In this document: positions 10,901 through 22,895 of the stretch, piece after piece | Layout: every line of letters starts with the position of its first letter | Position numbering within the stretch: the first letter of the stretch is position 1 | DNA from: Desmodesmus armatus | Taxonomy: Eukaryota; Chlorophyta; Chlorophyceae; Sphaeropleales; Scenedesmaceae | DNA: 64,000 bases | NCBI GenBank assembly: GCA_007449985.2 | Contig: VIIQ02000068.1 | Location: forward strand, 310,001-374,000 | Direction of reading: 5' to 3' | Notes under the pieces: model-generated | Databases searched by the model: none | The model's input: only the letters and a program-made list of their open reading frames with translations | Told to the model about the DNA's origin: nothing | Program-made: the position numbers and the translations under genes

Positions 10901-13900
10901 TCTGCTCCATCTGAGCGCTAGTGATTGTGCTGTTGTGTGCTGCAGCAACGGACGCTCGCCATGGCCTTCCCATTGTGGCCGCAAACCTCATCAACAGTGG
11001 GGAGCGCTATGCCTATGCCCTCCACCTGCTGGTGTTCCACCTGCCGCACTGCACCCAGCTGCACATTGACATAATGTGCAAGTGGGCGCCCTGGCTGCAG
11101 CGCTCAGTGACCGCTTTGCTACAGGAACCCCCGGCGGGTGTTGACACAGCACTGCGTGACCGCATCTTGCAGCTGAGGCAGCTGGTGACAGCAGCAAACA
11201 ACCTGGAGGGTGTGCGCAAGGTCCTGTCCCACGCTCATGGCACTCTGCACGCCCTCAACTGCCAGGTGTGCTTCTCTGCTGGATACAAGGCAGCACATCA
11301 CCTGCAGCAGGTTGTAGGCTTCCATAGGGCCTTGCGGCAACACAGCATGTGGGCTTGCTGTTGTTGCAGCCAGTCAAAAACACCACATGGAACAAACAAC
11401 ATCTTATGGCATCACTCTGTCAACTGCCTCGTGGTGCAGGTCCTGTGGCAGCCGGGCTGGACAGAAGGCTGCGCCAAGGCTTTGGGTGAGGAGGGAGAGC
11501 AGTTCTTCTCATACTTCTCCAAGTATGCGTTCACCACACGCAACCAGAGCGCCGCAGGTGCGTACATGGCAACTTCTGCATTCCTGGGAGGCCCATGTTC
11601 CTATGGTTGGCTTTCAACGCCCAGTATCGTGTCGGTAGGCATCATCATCATCATCATCATCGGGTCTGGTGTGTGCTGCTATGAACAATGGCAGGCTGTG
11701 TGCCCAAACGCCTTCGGGGCTGCGCCTGGCTGCAGGGCGCGTGTCGACGAGTCCTTGCTGCGACCACACAGGCTGTTTCATTGTTGCATAGGTTCCCTGG
11801 TGCACTCTGTCTCTTTGCCTCTTTCGGCACTGTTCCGCCGCCTAACCTCACCCCTGCTTCATTGCACCACCCCTTGTGCTCAGGTGCTGATGACCAGCTG
11901 ACCAAGGCGGCCTTCCACTTTGCCCGGCTGAAGAAGCGTGGGCAAGCAGACTTGCTGGTCCGCCGACACAAGAAGTTCAGCAAGCTGCTGCCCAAGGCTG
12001 AGGCAAAGCTCGCAGAACAGCTGCAGCTGATGGTGGATACCCCAGTTGCTCAGCGGCCAGCTTTTGTGTGCAGCTTGCGGGAAGCGCTGCAGGAACACGC
12101 TCGGGGTGAGCCGGGTGTACTTTGGGGCTGTGCGTTGGGGTGGCAGCATTGACTTTGGCAACGAAGGCAGTGTAGGCATGCACAGGCACTGAGCACTCAC
12201 TATCTGCTATCCCAGTTTGCGAGCAAGGCATGCTGATGGCTAGCCAATATATGCACCATCCTACAGGAGGGTTGTGGTGTTGTTCTGCAGATGAAATCCA
12301 CCGACCCCGTGACGGCAACAGGAAGCTGTTGGAGCAGTACAGCGAGGCAGTGCTGGTGCGGGATGCAGAGCAGGTCACAGCGGCACTAAACAGCTCCCTT
12401 GCCAACCTGGGCATGCACAGCGAGAGCCTGGCAGCTGTCCGTGTCATGGCCGGCCTGACAGACCCCAACCTTGCTCTGCTGCATGAGACGGCTGAGAAGC
12501 TGCGCAAAGCAGCTGAAAAGAGCAGGTAGGCTACATGACCATTCCGTGCTGTTTTGCATCTTGACCTGTTGCTTGCACACATGTGGCCGCTCAAGACCAT
12601 TGCTGCTCATTGTAGAACGTGCAAGTACCCATATAATTGGTCGGGTCCTGCAGGTGTGCATGCATGATTGTCCCCGCACTGAGTGTGCGTTGTCATTGCT
12701 GTCCTGCCTGCAGCACTGCCGCAGCAGAAGCAGCAGGTGTCATCAAGGACAAGTTCATGCCTGCCTTAGATGCTAGCATCCTGCGGCAGCAGAACGTGAT
12801 GGAGGGGCTGTACCATGACCTGAAGAAGTCGGAGAGCAAGAGGGACGCGCAGGATGCAGGTAGGTTCATGGCCTGGGTGGAGGGAGGCGGGCGCTTGCAC
12901 ATGCCAGGTAGCAGGATGGTTGGAGTTGAAAAAGTGGGGGCGCAAAAACAAGGCAGAAAGCAAAGCGTGCGCCACAGCCGCACACCCTCTCCTTCACCGT
13001 GTGTGCCCTTAATATTGTGATTCGAAGCTGCAGCCAAGTTTCCCCAATCTCCGTGCATTGGGAACGCGCCCGCATGGCTGTGAATCCCTGTTGCCCATGC
13101 TTAACATCTGCACTCACTGCTGGTGTGCATTGTTTGTGTGATGTGCTTGCAGCCACACCCAAGGAGCGGCAGCGGCACAGCCAGAAGTGCAGGCAGCTCG
13201 CGACCGCCCTGGGACAGTGTGTGCTGCAGTACAATGTGCTGGTGGAGGAGTTCAACAAAGCACTTGCAGACGCTGCCCAGCCCCCGGGTGTTGCCACTAC
13301 ACAGCATTGGAGGCAGCCACGCAGCCCTACAACAGTGGAGGACGTGCGCAAGCAGCGCTTCAGCTGGGCCAACGAGTACGCATGTAAGCACACAAGACAC
13401 ACAAACTGTTGCAGGTCTACAGCCATTTGTCACAGCACCTTGCCTTGAGCAATCGCTGGCTTGCAGCACTTTCCAACTGTCACTTGCAGGTTCACACTGG
13501 CGTGCATGTGAATGGCACCCATGCGGCATCCTTCTCGTGTAATGGACGTGGTGTGTGGCAGCCTCAACAACAGCAACACACTTGTCTGCTGTTCTGCTGC
13601 ATGCAGTTGACCAGGGCCACCCATTGCGTTTGTATGGGGTTGCGCGCGCCATGGCTATATGTGAGGCAGACAACGAGGTGGCCCGCATCAAGGAGGAGCT
13701 TGTGTTGTTACCCCAGGAGATGCAAGCACACATCCGCTTCTACCGCGATCTGGAGGCACAGCTCAAGCAGTTGCAGGCAGCCATGGCAGCTGATAGCGTC
13801 CCAACGCCTGAAGGTTTGGTTGCAGCTGGCTTTGCTGTGCTGCCTGGTATGGGGCGCTATCAGCCTGCTGCTGCAGATGTTCTGGCCAGCAGTGGTGTGC

Positions 13901-14130
13901 GCAGCGGGGCTGTCACGTTTGTGCGGCTTGCACAGGTAGAGGTGCAGCAGCTGCTGCGCGTCGCAGTCAAGGCTTTTGCTCGTGCTGGTGTCGTTGCTGA
14001 GAGCGCAGCTGAGCAGCACAGTGAGGAGTCAGACAGTGATGCTGATAGTGAGGATGGGGACCAGGCAGCACCTGCTGCTGGTGGTGGTGGTGATACCGAT
14101 GATGATGGTGATGATGATATCATGGTCTGA
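7987..14130 (+). CDS. KDZ-superfamily (Kyakuja-Dileera-Zisupton) transposase, complete 14-exon gene
   Basis: Exons: 7987-8612, 8794-8939, 9142-9240, 9429-9561, 9798-9921, 10075-10344, 10572-10725, 10946-11265, 11440-11557, 11884-12105, 12291-12525, 12714-12859, 13153-13383, 13607-14130. Every intron is GT-AG, every junction keeps phase, and the 3348 coding bases give 1115 residues with no stop. KDZ transposases are eukaryotic cut-and-paste enzymes with an RNase H-like core and N-terminal CxC cysteine clusters. Seen here: a Gln/Arg-rich start; a zinc cluster at ~197-245 (CCMCSTPGC, CFTCC, CEACD, HMHRR); further pairs CTKCNSSC and YKCGNPQC; then CPACSGGSC leading to YHIDSNMKL (~D423), HIDIMCKW (~D558) and GEEGEQFFS (~E640), which fit the expected acidic catalytic triad positions; and an all-helical C-terminus ending in an acidic tail. 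Family assignment rests on motif recognition. Terminal inverted repeats were not identified, so it could be a mobile element or a domesticated host gene. Confidence 0.85.
9404..9420 (+). repeat. C17 tract serving as polypyrimidine tract of a KDZ intron
   Basis: A pure run of 17 C ends eight bases before the 3' splice site at 9428 (GCCTGCAG, exon from 9429). It occupies the position of the polypyrimidine tract recognised by U2AF, though such tracts are more often U-rich. Confidence 0.7.
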
Positions 14131-14772
14131 AGCTTGGTGGTGACAGTGTGGCCATTGGCATGTGTTTGGGTCAATTTGCTGTGCATGTGTGCTCGTCCAA
14201 GTTGCAGCAGCTGTTGTGCACGCAACAAGGAGTGACTACTGTGTGCTGTCAGTGAAAGTTGTAATGAATGGCAGGCTTGCAACACAATTGGTGTATAGCA
14301 GCAGTTAGGCAGGGCAGCTGGCTTACATGGCTCCAAAAGCCTCTTGCAATTGTGTAGGAGCTAGCCCTGCAGGCGCAGCCATGCTATTCTTTGTCAAGTG
14401 GGGCCGTGCCAAGTCTGGCAGTTCACTCTCCGGCAGTAATCATCGATACCAGTTCGCAGGGCTGGTGGGGTGAGCAGGTGCCAAGGTGGTGTGTGCACAT
14501 GACATGCTGGGGTAGGCGGGCGCCTGCAGTGCGCACACGTTGCAAAGATGGTGAGATATGGGTCTTTGATGTGTTCACCTTGAATTGGCGGTCAGCGCTT
14601 ACTGAGGTGTAATGCCATTGTGCATGCCATGTGCACTGCACACAGAAGTTTTCATTGCACACAATCAACAACAGGTTCAACAATCAGAATGATGAGGCCA
14701 ACTACGTGCCATGTATGCTTCTGCTGACTAAGGCACACCACTAATGGCCACAAAGGTATTGCGCGCATGCTT
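14131..14772. other. KDZ 3' flank up to the satellite array
   Basis: Holds the presumed 3' UTR of the KDZ gene and about 500 bp of unassigned sequence. No gene is seen. The bases just before 14773 (TTGC-CGCATG) already partly match the unit junction of the array that follows. Confidence 0.5.
14260..14264 (+). promoter_or_regulatory. Candidate poly(A) signal TGTAA of the KDZ gene
   Basis: TGTAA, the usual polyadenylation signal of chlorophycean algae, lies about 130 bases after the KDZ stop codon at 14128-14130. A pentamer is common by chance, so this is positional inference only. Confidence 0.45.
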
Positions 14773-17700
14773 TGTGGGCTGTAATGTACACTACCACACA
14801 GCATCTGCCTCATCTGATGCTGCAACAACACTCCAGAACACTGTGGCACCTCACAATCAGCTTCAGCCCAGATCGGCCGTCGGACCCAATTTGCTTGATT
14901 TGGCCCCCCAAACCCCCCCAAAACGACCACCGACACAGGCGCAGCACAGCGCCCCACCTGCAACAAGGCTCTCTCACACACATATGACACTGTTTGTGGG
15001 TGCCATGCTGTAGGAGAGCTGTAACAAACTGTGCTGACCTCCCCCCCCCCCCCATGCCTCTCATCACCCACTACCATGGCGTGATGCCACGGTTGCGCAC
15101 TTGAACGGCTTGCATCTGTTGCGCTGGCCAACTGGTGTGGAATCTGGGCATCATTCAGGGAATGAAAGTTGTTGGTAATGACTCAAGGAGTGCCCCTGTG
15201 GAGCCAGAGAGGGTGCAGACCTGTGGCTGGGGTCCAACAGCTTGAGGAGTCATGGCTATCTTGTTGCGTGTTGGTGTGAGATGGATTGCCGCACATGCGT
15301 GCATCACAGTCGTGTTGCACGCATGGGATGTGGGCTGTAATGTACACTACCACACAGCATCTGCCTCATCTGATGCTGCAACAACACTCCAGAACACTGT
15401 GGCACCTCACAATCAGCTTCAGCCCAGATCGGCCGTCGGACCCAATTTGCTTGATTTGGCCCCCCAAACCCCCCCAAAACGACCACCGACACAGGCGCAG
15501 CACAGCGCCCCACCTGCAACAAGGCTCTCTCACACACATATGACACTGTTTGTGGGTGCCATGCTGTAGGAGAGCTGTAACAAACTGTGCTGACCTCCCC
15601 CCCCCCCCCATGCCTCTCATCACCCACTACCATGGCGTGATGCCACGGTTGCGCACTTGAACGGCTTGCATCTGCTGCGCTGGCCAACTGGTGTGGAATC
15701 TGGGCATCATTCAGGGAATGAAAGTTGTTGGTAATGACTCAAGGAGTGCCCCTGTGGAGCCAGAGAGGGTGCAGACCTGTGGCTGGGGTCCAACAGCTTG
15801 AGGAGTCATGGCTATCTTGTTGCGTGTTGGTGTGAGATGGATTGCTGCACATGCGTGCATCACAGTCGTGTTGCACGCATGGGATGTGGGCTGTAATGTA
15901 CACTACCACACAGCATCTGCCTCATCTGATGCTGCAACAACACTCCAGAACACTGTGGCACCTCACAATCAGCTTCAGCCCAGATCGGCCGTCGGACCCA
16001 ATTTGCTTGATTTGGCCCCCCAAACCCCCCCAAAACGACCACCGACACAGGCGCAGCACAGCGCCCCACCTGCAACAAGGCTCTCTCACACACATATGAC
16101 ACTGTTTGTGGGTGCCATGCTGTAGGAGAGCTGTAACAAACTGTGCTGACCTCCCCCCCCCCCCCATGCCTCTCATCACCCACTACCATGGCGTGATGCC
16201 ACGGTTGCGCACTTGAACGGCTTGCATCTGTTGCGCTGGCCAACTGGTGTGGAATCTGGGCATCATTCAGGGAATGAAAGTTGTTGGTAATGACTCAAGG
16301 AGTGCCCCTGTGGAGCCAGAGAGGGTGCAGACCTGTGGCTGGGGTCCAACAGCTTGAGGAGTCATGGCTATCTTGTTGCGTGTTGGTGTGAGATGGATTG
16401 CCGCACATGCGTGCATCACAGTCGTGTTGCACGCATGGGATGTGGGCTGTAATGTACACTACCACACAGCATCTGCCTCATCTGATGCTGCAACAACACT
16501 CCAGAACACTGTGGCACCTCACAATCAGCTTCAGCCCAGATCGGCCGTCGGACCCAATTTGCTTGATTTGGCCCCCCAAACCCCCCCAAAACGACCACCG
16601 ACACAGGCGCAGCACAGCGCCCCACCTGCAACAAGGCTCTCTCACACACATATGACACTGTTTGTGGGTGCCATGCTGTAGGAGAGCTGTAACAAACTGT
16701 GCTGACCTCCCCCCCCCCCCATGCCTCTCATCACCCACTACCATGGCGTGATGCCACGGTTGCGCACTTGAACGGCTTGCATCTGTTGCGCTGGCCAACT
16801 GGTGTGGAATCTGGGCATCATTCAGGGAATGAAAGTTGTTGGTAATGACTCAAGGAGTGCCCCTGTGGAGCCAGAGAGGGTGCAGACCTGTGGCTGGGGT
16901 CCAACAGCTTGAGGAGTCATGGCTATCTTGTTGCGTGTTGGTGTGAGATGGATTGCCGCACATGCGTGCATCACAGTCGTGTTGCACGCATGGGATGTGG
17001 GCTGTAATGTACACTACCACACAGCATCTGCCTCATCTGATGCTGCAACAACACTCCAGAACACTGTGGCACCTCACAATCAGCTTCAGCCCAGATCGGC
17101 CGTCGGACCCAATTTGCTTGATTTGGCCCCCCAAACCCCCCCAAAACGACCACCGACACAGGCGCAGCACAGCGCCCCACCTGCAACAAGGCTCTCTCAC
17201 ACACATATGACACTGTTTGTGGGTGCCATGCTGTAGGAGAGCTGTAACAAACTGTGCTGACCTCCCCCCCCCCCCATGCCTCTCATCACCCACTACCATG
17301 GCGTGATGCCACGGTTGCGCACTTGAACGGCTTGCATCTGTTGCGCTGGCCAACTGGTGTGGAATCTGGGCATCATTCAGGGAATGAAAGTTGTTGGTAA
17401 TGACTCAAGGAGTGCCCCTGTGGAGCCAGAGAGGGTGCAGACCTGTGGCTGGGGTCCAACAGCTTGAGGAGTCATGGCTATCTTGTTGCGTGTTGGTGTG
17501 AGATGGATTGCCGCACATGCGTGCATCACAGTCGTGTTGCACGCATGGGATGTGGGCTGTAATGTACACTACCACACAGCATCTGCCTCATCTGATGCTG
17601 CAACAACACTCCAGAACACTGTGGCACCTCACAATCAGCTTCAGCCCAGATCGGCCGTCGGACCCAATTTGCTTGATTTGGCCCCCCAAACCCCCCCAAA

Positions 17701-18404
17701 ACGACCACCGACACAGGCGCAGCACAGCGCCCCACCTGCAACAAGGCTCTCTCACACACATATGACACTGTTTGTGGGTGCCATGCTGTAGGAGAGCTGT
17801 AACAAACTGTGCTGACCTCCCCCCCCCCCATGCCTCTCATCACCCACTACCATGGCGTGATGCCACGGTTGCGCACTTGAACGGCTTGCATCTGTTGCGC
17901 TGGCCAACTGGTGTGGAATCTGGGCATCATTCAGGGAATGAAAGTTGTTGGTAATGACTCAAGGAGTGCCCCTGTGGAGCCAGAGAGGGTGCAGACCTGT
18001 GGCTGGGGTCCAACAGCTTGAGGAGTCATGGCTATCTTGTTGCGTGTTGGTGTGAGATGGATTGCCGCACATGCGTGCATCACAGTCGTGTTGCACGCAT
18101 GGGATGTGGGCTGTAATGTACACTACCACACAGCATCTGCCTCATCTGATGCTGCAACAACACTCCAGAACACTGTGGCACCTCACAATCAGCTTCAGCC
18201 CAGATCGGCCGTCGGACCCAATTTGCTTGATTTGGCCCCCCAAACCCCCCCAAAACGACCACCGACACAGGCGCAGCACAGCGCCCCACCTGCAACAAGG
18301 CTCTCTCACACACATATGACACTGTTTGTGGGTGCCATGCTGTAGGAGAGCTGTAACAAACTGTGCTGACCTCCCCCCCCCCCCATGCCTCTCATCACCC
18401 ACTA
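14773..18404. repeat. Tandem array of a ~555-bp unit, about 6.5 near-identical copies
   Basis: The landmark GTGGGCTGTAATGTACACTA recurs at about 14774, 15330, 15886, 16442, 16997, 17552 and 18106, giving periods of 556, 556, 556, 555, 555 and 554. Almost all length change comes from one C run per unit (13, 13, 13, 12, 12, 11, 12 C). Otherwise only a few single-base differences were noticed, for example CTGCTG for CTGTTG in copy 2 and GCTGC for GCCGC at the start of copy 3. The last copy stops after ~297 bp at 18404 within CACCCACTA, where unrelated sequence begins. Each unit holds overlapping open frames on both strands (a 105-codon plus frame from ATGGCTATC, and 80-127 codon minus frames). 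They conflict with one another and show no domain, so none is called. Near-identity implies recent expansion or ongoing homogenisation. Confidence 0.95.
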
Positions 18405-19228
18405 GGAATACAGTACAGTGTCTCCTACTTCACTCACTGACCTGACACCCTGATAGTACGTAGTGTCCAATCACCACAACAGGCTGATCACTGCATTCTC
18501 ACTGCAGTCTCACACATCTCTAATTCTCACTGCAGTCTCACACATCTCTACACACGTCAATCCCCTGCTGGACTAACGCTCAGCCTGCTCGACAACTGCG
18601 TGGCTACGCCTCCTCTCCCCAGAGCAGGAAGAGCGGAAGGACAGTACCCGCCTCATCTCCACCGGACTGCACCACTGCAGAAAAAAGGAAGGAAGCAATA
18701 TCCCAGCACACACAACCCAACCAGCCACACACAGCATGAGCCCACCCTGCCGACCAACCCCCACAAGCATCTGCGAAGGCCACACGCAGTGACTGGAGAA
18801 CAGCACCACAAAGTGGGCACGCAGATAAAAGACCAGCGAACAACGGGAAAAGCACCAAGGGCACACCACCCCACTCAGCTGCACCCTGCTCAGCTACCCT
18901 CTTACCCCACTCTGGACATTCAGCAGTCGGCTGGCACCGCAGCACCCTTTGCATGCGTCCTTCCAGCATACAAGCACACAGAACACGAACATCACAAACA
19001 AACAACGGCACGCGCAAACACACAGCAGGAATAACACATCCAAGCAGCCTGGGACATTTCCATACACAAACAGGCACAAAGGCGGCACTCTGGCAACGCT
19101 GACAAACAGACACCGCCATTTGTGCGCACACGGCACTGCGCACGCTATACCTTCAGGCAACGCAGCATCTGCAGTCCCTGTCCCAAGGTTGCCTAACTAC
19201 AAGTAAGGCTGACAAGCAGACATCAGGC
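18405..19228. other. Intergenic region, no gene seen
   Basis: Sequence between the satellite array and the 3' end of the minus-strand Ala-rich gene. It is rich in CACA and has a short direct repeat near 18500-18550 (TTCTCACTGCAGTCTCACAC twice). Open frames on both strands are low-complexity and unsupported. Confidence 0.5.
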
Positions 19229-22143
19229 CTACACAACAGAAAATTGGAAGCCAAGCACCACGCCAGTGACAGAGTCGAAGGCAACAGCCGCCACCGAGTA
19301 AGTAGCTGGCAGGGGTAGCGGCTGTGTCTGCTTCGCCACTAGCAGCGCATACTGTGTGCCAGCAGCCATGCAAAGCAGCTGGGCTGTTGTCTGCAGACCC
19401 TGCATATCCCTGAACTCTGGCTGGCTGGTCAGACCTAGGACAGTGTACCCGTCAGCCATCAGCAGAGCCTTTGCATTGCTGATGGCTGCTGTCACGACAG
19501 GATCCTGCACTGCTGCTGGCTGCTGCTGGGCTGCGCTGCCTGGAGGGAACCCCTGAAACGCAGCACCAGCTGGTGCTGCAGCTCCCGGTGGCAAGCCCAC
19601 CGGCACCCAGCCCTGGGGGCAGGCAGCAGCTCCTGCACCTGCCAGGCCAGACACAGATGCCGCTGCTGCTGCCATCGCTGCCGGCTGCGCGCCTGCCACA
19701 AACCCTCCCATACCAACAGGCGCTGGGAAGCCACCAGCAGCAGCGTTTGTCAGGGCTGCAGCCGCTGCGGCAGCCAGGTCTGCGGACGGCTGGTTTCCAA
19801 ATGCTGCAGGTGGTGCATAGCTCCCGGGTGGTGCTGCTGCATGGGAAGTCCCGTACTGTTGGGCGGCCAACATCATCCCAAACTGAACGGCAGTTGCAAC
19901 GTCAACCGCTGCTGCTGCAGCGACTTGCTTCTTGCGGCTGGCGCGCGGCTTCCTGGGGGCCTTGCCAGCGGGCTTGCCAGCGGCCTTGCCAGCGGCCCCA
20001 GAGACAACACCTGCTGCTGCAGCTGCTGCCGCGTGTGCTGCTGTGCCCTGTGCCCCGGCTGCTGCTGCAGCGGCGATGGATGCTGCCAAGGGGTTGGGCA
20101 CTGCAAACTGCCCCCCAGCAGGAGGCGCTGGCGGTCCCATGGGCCCCCTCGGTGCTGCTGTTGCTGCGCCTCGCTCCGCAGACACACCAGCTGCTGCTGC
20201 TGCGGCGGCGGGGTTTGGCATTTGTGAATGCTGACCCGTAGTAGGGGCCGTTGGCTGCCCCCTCAATGCTGCCGCTGCAACCGCCTCCGCTGCCTCGCTC
20301 TGCTCAAACGCTTCAAAACCAGCTAGTGCTGCTGCTGCGGCTGCGGTCGCTGCGGCGGCTTCGGCGTGGAGCGCTGCGTGCTGACCCCCAGCAGGAGGCA
20401 CCGGCTGCCCCATGGGCGCCGCTGCTGCTGCCGTAGCAGTTGCTGCGGCCTGCCCTGCACCATCTGCTGCTGCGCCCTGCCCTGCGCCAGCTGCTGCTGG
20501 TGCGCTGGCTGCTGCAGGGTTGCGATCTTGTGAAGGCTCACCCCCTGCAGGCGGTGCATCCCCCTCTGGTCCCACCTCTGCTGGTGTGCGTCCCTCTGTG
20601 CCCGCTGCTGCTGCAGTGGCGCCGGGTGCAGCTGCTGCCTGCACGCCAGCCCCTGGCTCTGTGACAGGTGTGTCTGCACTGGGGTGCGTAGCGGCTGCTG
20701 GGTTACCTGCTGCAGCTGCTGCCTGCACTCCAGCCCCAGGCTCTGTGACAGGTGTGTCTGCACTGGGGTGCGTAGCGGCTGCTGGGTTGCCTGCTGCAGC
20801 TGCAGCATCACCGCCCTGCAGGTTTGTACACATCAGGAAGGACCATGTTGGTCAAGTATTGAGTGAACATCACGGGCCGCTGCAAGCGCAGGCTGCACCT
20901 ACATGCATGCGGTGTGAAGCGGGAAAGTGCCACAAAGGCCGTGGACTGCAGCAAACATGTACAGAGTTCTCTGGATGGTGCACCACAGGTCACTGGCAAG
21001 AGGTTGTGGCATAACCGCAGAGGCTGAAAAGGGGCCGTCACAGCAGGGTGTGCACTCACCATTACGGCATCCTTCAGGGTGTTGACCAGATGCATGAGGG
21101 CGCGGCTGACCTGGGGTGCAAACCGTGAGTCTGCGCTCAACGCATTTGCCAGCGGCCCCACACCATCGACCACAGCAAAGACCGCCTTGTCATGCGTGAT
21201 CCTTTTGTAGATGCCGCGCTGGGCCTGGGCGGCATACTCCTCAGGGTGGGTGCTCTCGTGGTTGCCCAGTATTACGCCACCCAGCACGTGGAGGGACGAG
21301 CAGCCCAGCAGCTCTCCGGCCTTGATCGCCTGCAGGGAGGGTGCACAAGGCCACACAGAGCTATCACAAGTGTGCAGTCGCAGCGCTTCCCGGGGGCGCA
21401 GAACCTCCCTGCTCCAGTAGGATTCTGATGCATCCTGCAGCAAGACGGCTCAACAAGCACTGGCGAACGGTATGCACATCATCATAACTGCCGGTGGCTT
21501 GCAGTGGGTTTCAGTGCTCATCAGATGATGTTGCTGCTGCTGCTGGCCCTGATGGCTTTCGTGCAGCAGACAACGGTCCAGGATGCAAACCCACCTGTAA
21601 GTTGTACTTGATGTTGTCCAGCTGCACCCTGTAGTTGTGCGCAGCCTTCAGGGTCACCTTCTCTGGCTGCTGGCTGCCTGGGCGGCCATCATAGAAGCAG
21701 ATGGCCGACACCCGGTCCTTTGCCTTCTCCCTCCTCTTGGCTGCTTTGGAGGGGGGTTTGTCACGTGGGGTTTGACACCATCTGCAGGCAGTCACCCTGT
21801 GGAAGAAAACAAGCAGCAAGAGGTCAACAACAACTCTCAACTAACCACTAATTCAGGCTGGAGGCAAGGAGCTTGCTCACAACCCGTTCAGACATTACCT
21901 TTGCCCATTCTGCACTTGCCCATTCTGGACCAAACAGTCAGCGTTTGAGCACGTCCAGGGCTGAAGGTTGCCCAAGCTGCTGGGGTGCATCACCCGCCTC
22001 CGCTTCCGCCTGCTGCTGTCCTGCCCCGTGCTGTCCCCTGCGTCATCAACCTCCTCCTCCATCTCCACCTCCTCCTCCCCCTCCCCCAAATCCCCCTCCA
22101 CCTCCTCCCCTAGCGGCACACCGAGCCCCTCCAAGCCAGCCAT
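19229..22143 (-). CDS. Ala/Pro-rich nuclear-type protein with acidic N-terminus and basic Lys/Arg patches, unrecognised
   Basis: Four exons on the minus strand: 22143-21899, 21781-21595, 21329-21060 and 20815-19229. All junctions are GT-AG and phase-consistent, giving 2289 bases or 762 residues. The N-terminus is acidic (EEEVEMEEEVDD) followed by a basic cluster SRRKRRRV, a likely nuclear signal. Exons 2-3 hold the most complex, probably conserved part: AKRREKAKDRV, ICFYDGRPG, NYRVQLDNIKYNLQ, and VFAVVDGVGPLANALS. The last exon is mostly Ala/Gly/Pro with a two-copy 28-residue repeat, a basic stretch around KAPRKPRASRKKQ reminiscent of histone-tail or AT-hook DNA binders, and a more ordered end (AKALLMADGYTVLGL to FQFSVV). 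No family is recognised. Exons 2-3 are the part to use for homology searches. A chromatin or RNA-associated role is only a guess. Confidence 0.75.
20648..20815. repeat. 84-bp (28-residue) coding tandem duplication
   Basis: Two head-to-tail 84-bp copies at the start of the last exon of the Ala-rich gene, encoding twice the pattern GNPAAATHPSADTPVTEPG plus an Ala run. The copies are nearly identical, so the duplication is recent and in frame. Confidence 0.85.
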
Positions 22144-22880
22144 GTTTGATCAGCTGATGGGTGCTGATGGGGCAAACCGTCCTGATGGCTGAGGAGGCGT
22201 TGCCAGCTTGCAAAGAGATGATCAAACGGCGCTCTGTGTGTCACATACCTCCTCTTTAGCTATCTGTCTTGTTGCGCAACTCATTTCAAAACGGCCGTTG
22301 TTTGGCTTCTGCTAACAACGCCCTTGACTGGGCGTATATGCGATCAATCTTCGTTGAAACGTTTCGTAAACTGGAACAAACATCGCATATGCACACCTGT
22401 GCATCTTCCAACTTTTATCCTATATACCAGAGTGCCTGGGTTGACCAGTTCCATCTAAGCACTCCGGGTGGCGACGCACCCTTTCAGGGGGTCTAAAGGC
22501 ACTGCACTCTGGCAGATGTCAACGTGTTGACTTGCACGTGGGCCCAGCAAAGCTTGTGAGACTGAATACAGACAATTTCACATGCATGGCAGTATAGCAC
22601 CCATTGCTACCCGATTTTGCTAGACACCTTCCATCATAACAGTGCCAGGGGAAGTAGAAACCAAAAAACAGCAGCCTTCTTGACACCAACAGCAAGCATT
22701 GTTGTCGACCAGACCTGTACCTTTCTCACAAAAACAGAGACAGACAGTCAGAGCATGTTAGGCATGAAACGCCAGGTTCACTGCCTTCCAGGCAGTTCAC
22801 TGCCTTCAAGGCAGTTCAGGTCGAGTGTGCCTGTTGTGCCTCAACAGCACCCCCAAACAAAGCCAGCGCTCATTAGCCTG
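22144..22880. other. Promoter-side region of the Ala-rich gene, no gene
   Basis: Lies upstream of the Ala-rich gene and downstream of the distal duplicated gene. The only structure noted is the 19-bp palindromic doublet at 22776-22813. Confidence 0.4.
22776..22813. repeat. Two tandem copies of a 19-bp palindrome-bearing unit
   Basis: GTTCACTGCCTTCCAGGCA followed directly by GTTCACTGCCTTCAAGGCA. Each contains CTGCCTT-AAGGCAG type dyad symmetry. It sits about 80 bp beyond the stop codon of the distal duplicated gene and could form small hairpins in its transcript. Confidence 0.6.
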
Positions 22881-22895
22881 CCTGTACGCTCGCAC

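Noticed and set aside
14773..18404. 105-codon and 80-127-codon open frames repeated in every satellite unit
   Set aside because: They overlap one another on both strands and recur only because the DNA repeats; no domain, splice pattern or codon signal favours one of them.
14773..18404. CRISPR-like array
   Set aside because: The units are ~555 bp and contiguous, with no short repeat plus unique spacer structure, and the genome is eukaryotic.
19841..20241. Leu/Cys-rich plus-strand frames over 19.5-20.7 kb
   Set aside because: Shadows of the Ala-rich minus-strand exon (GCA read as CTG/TGC).
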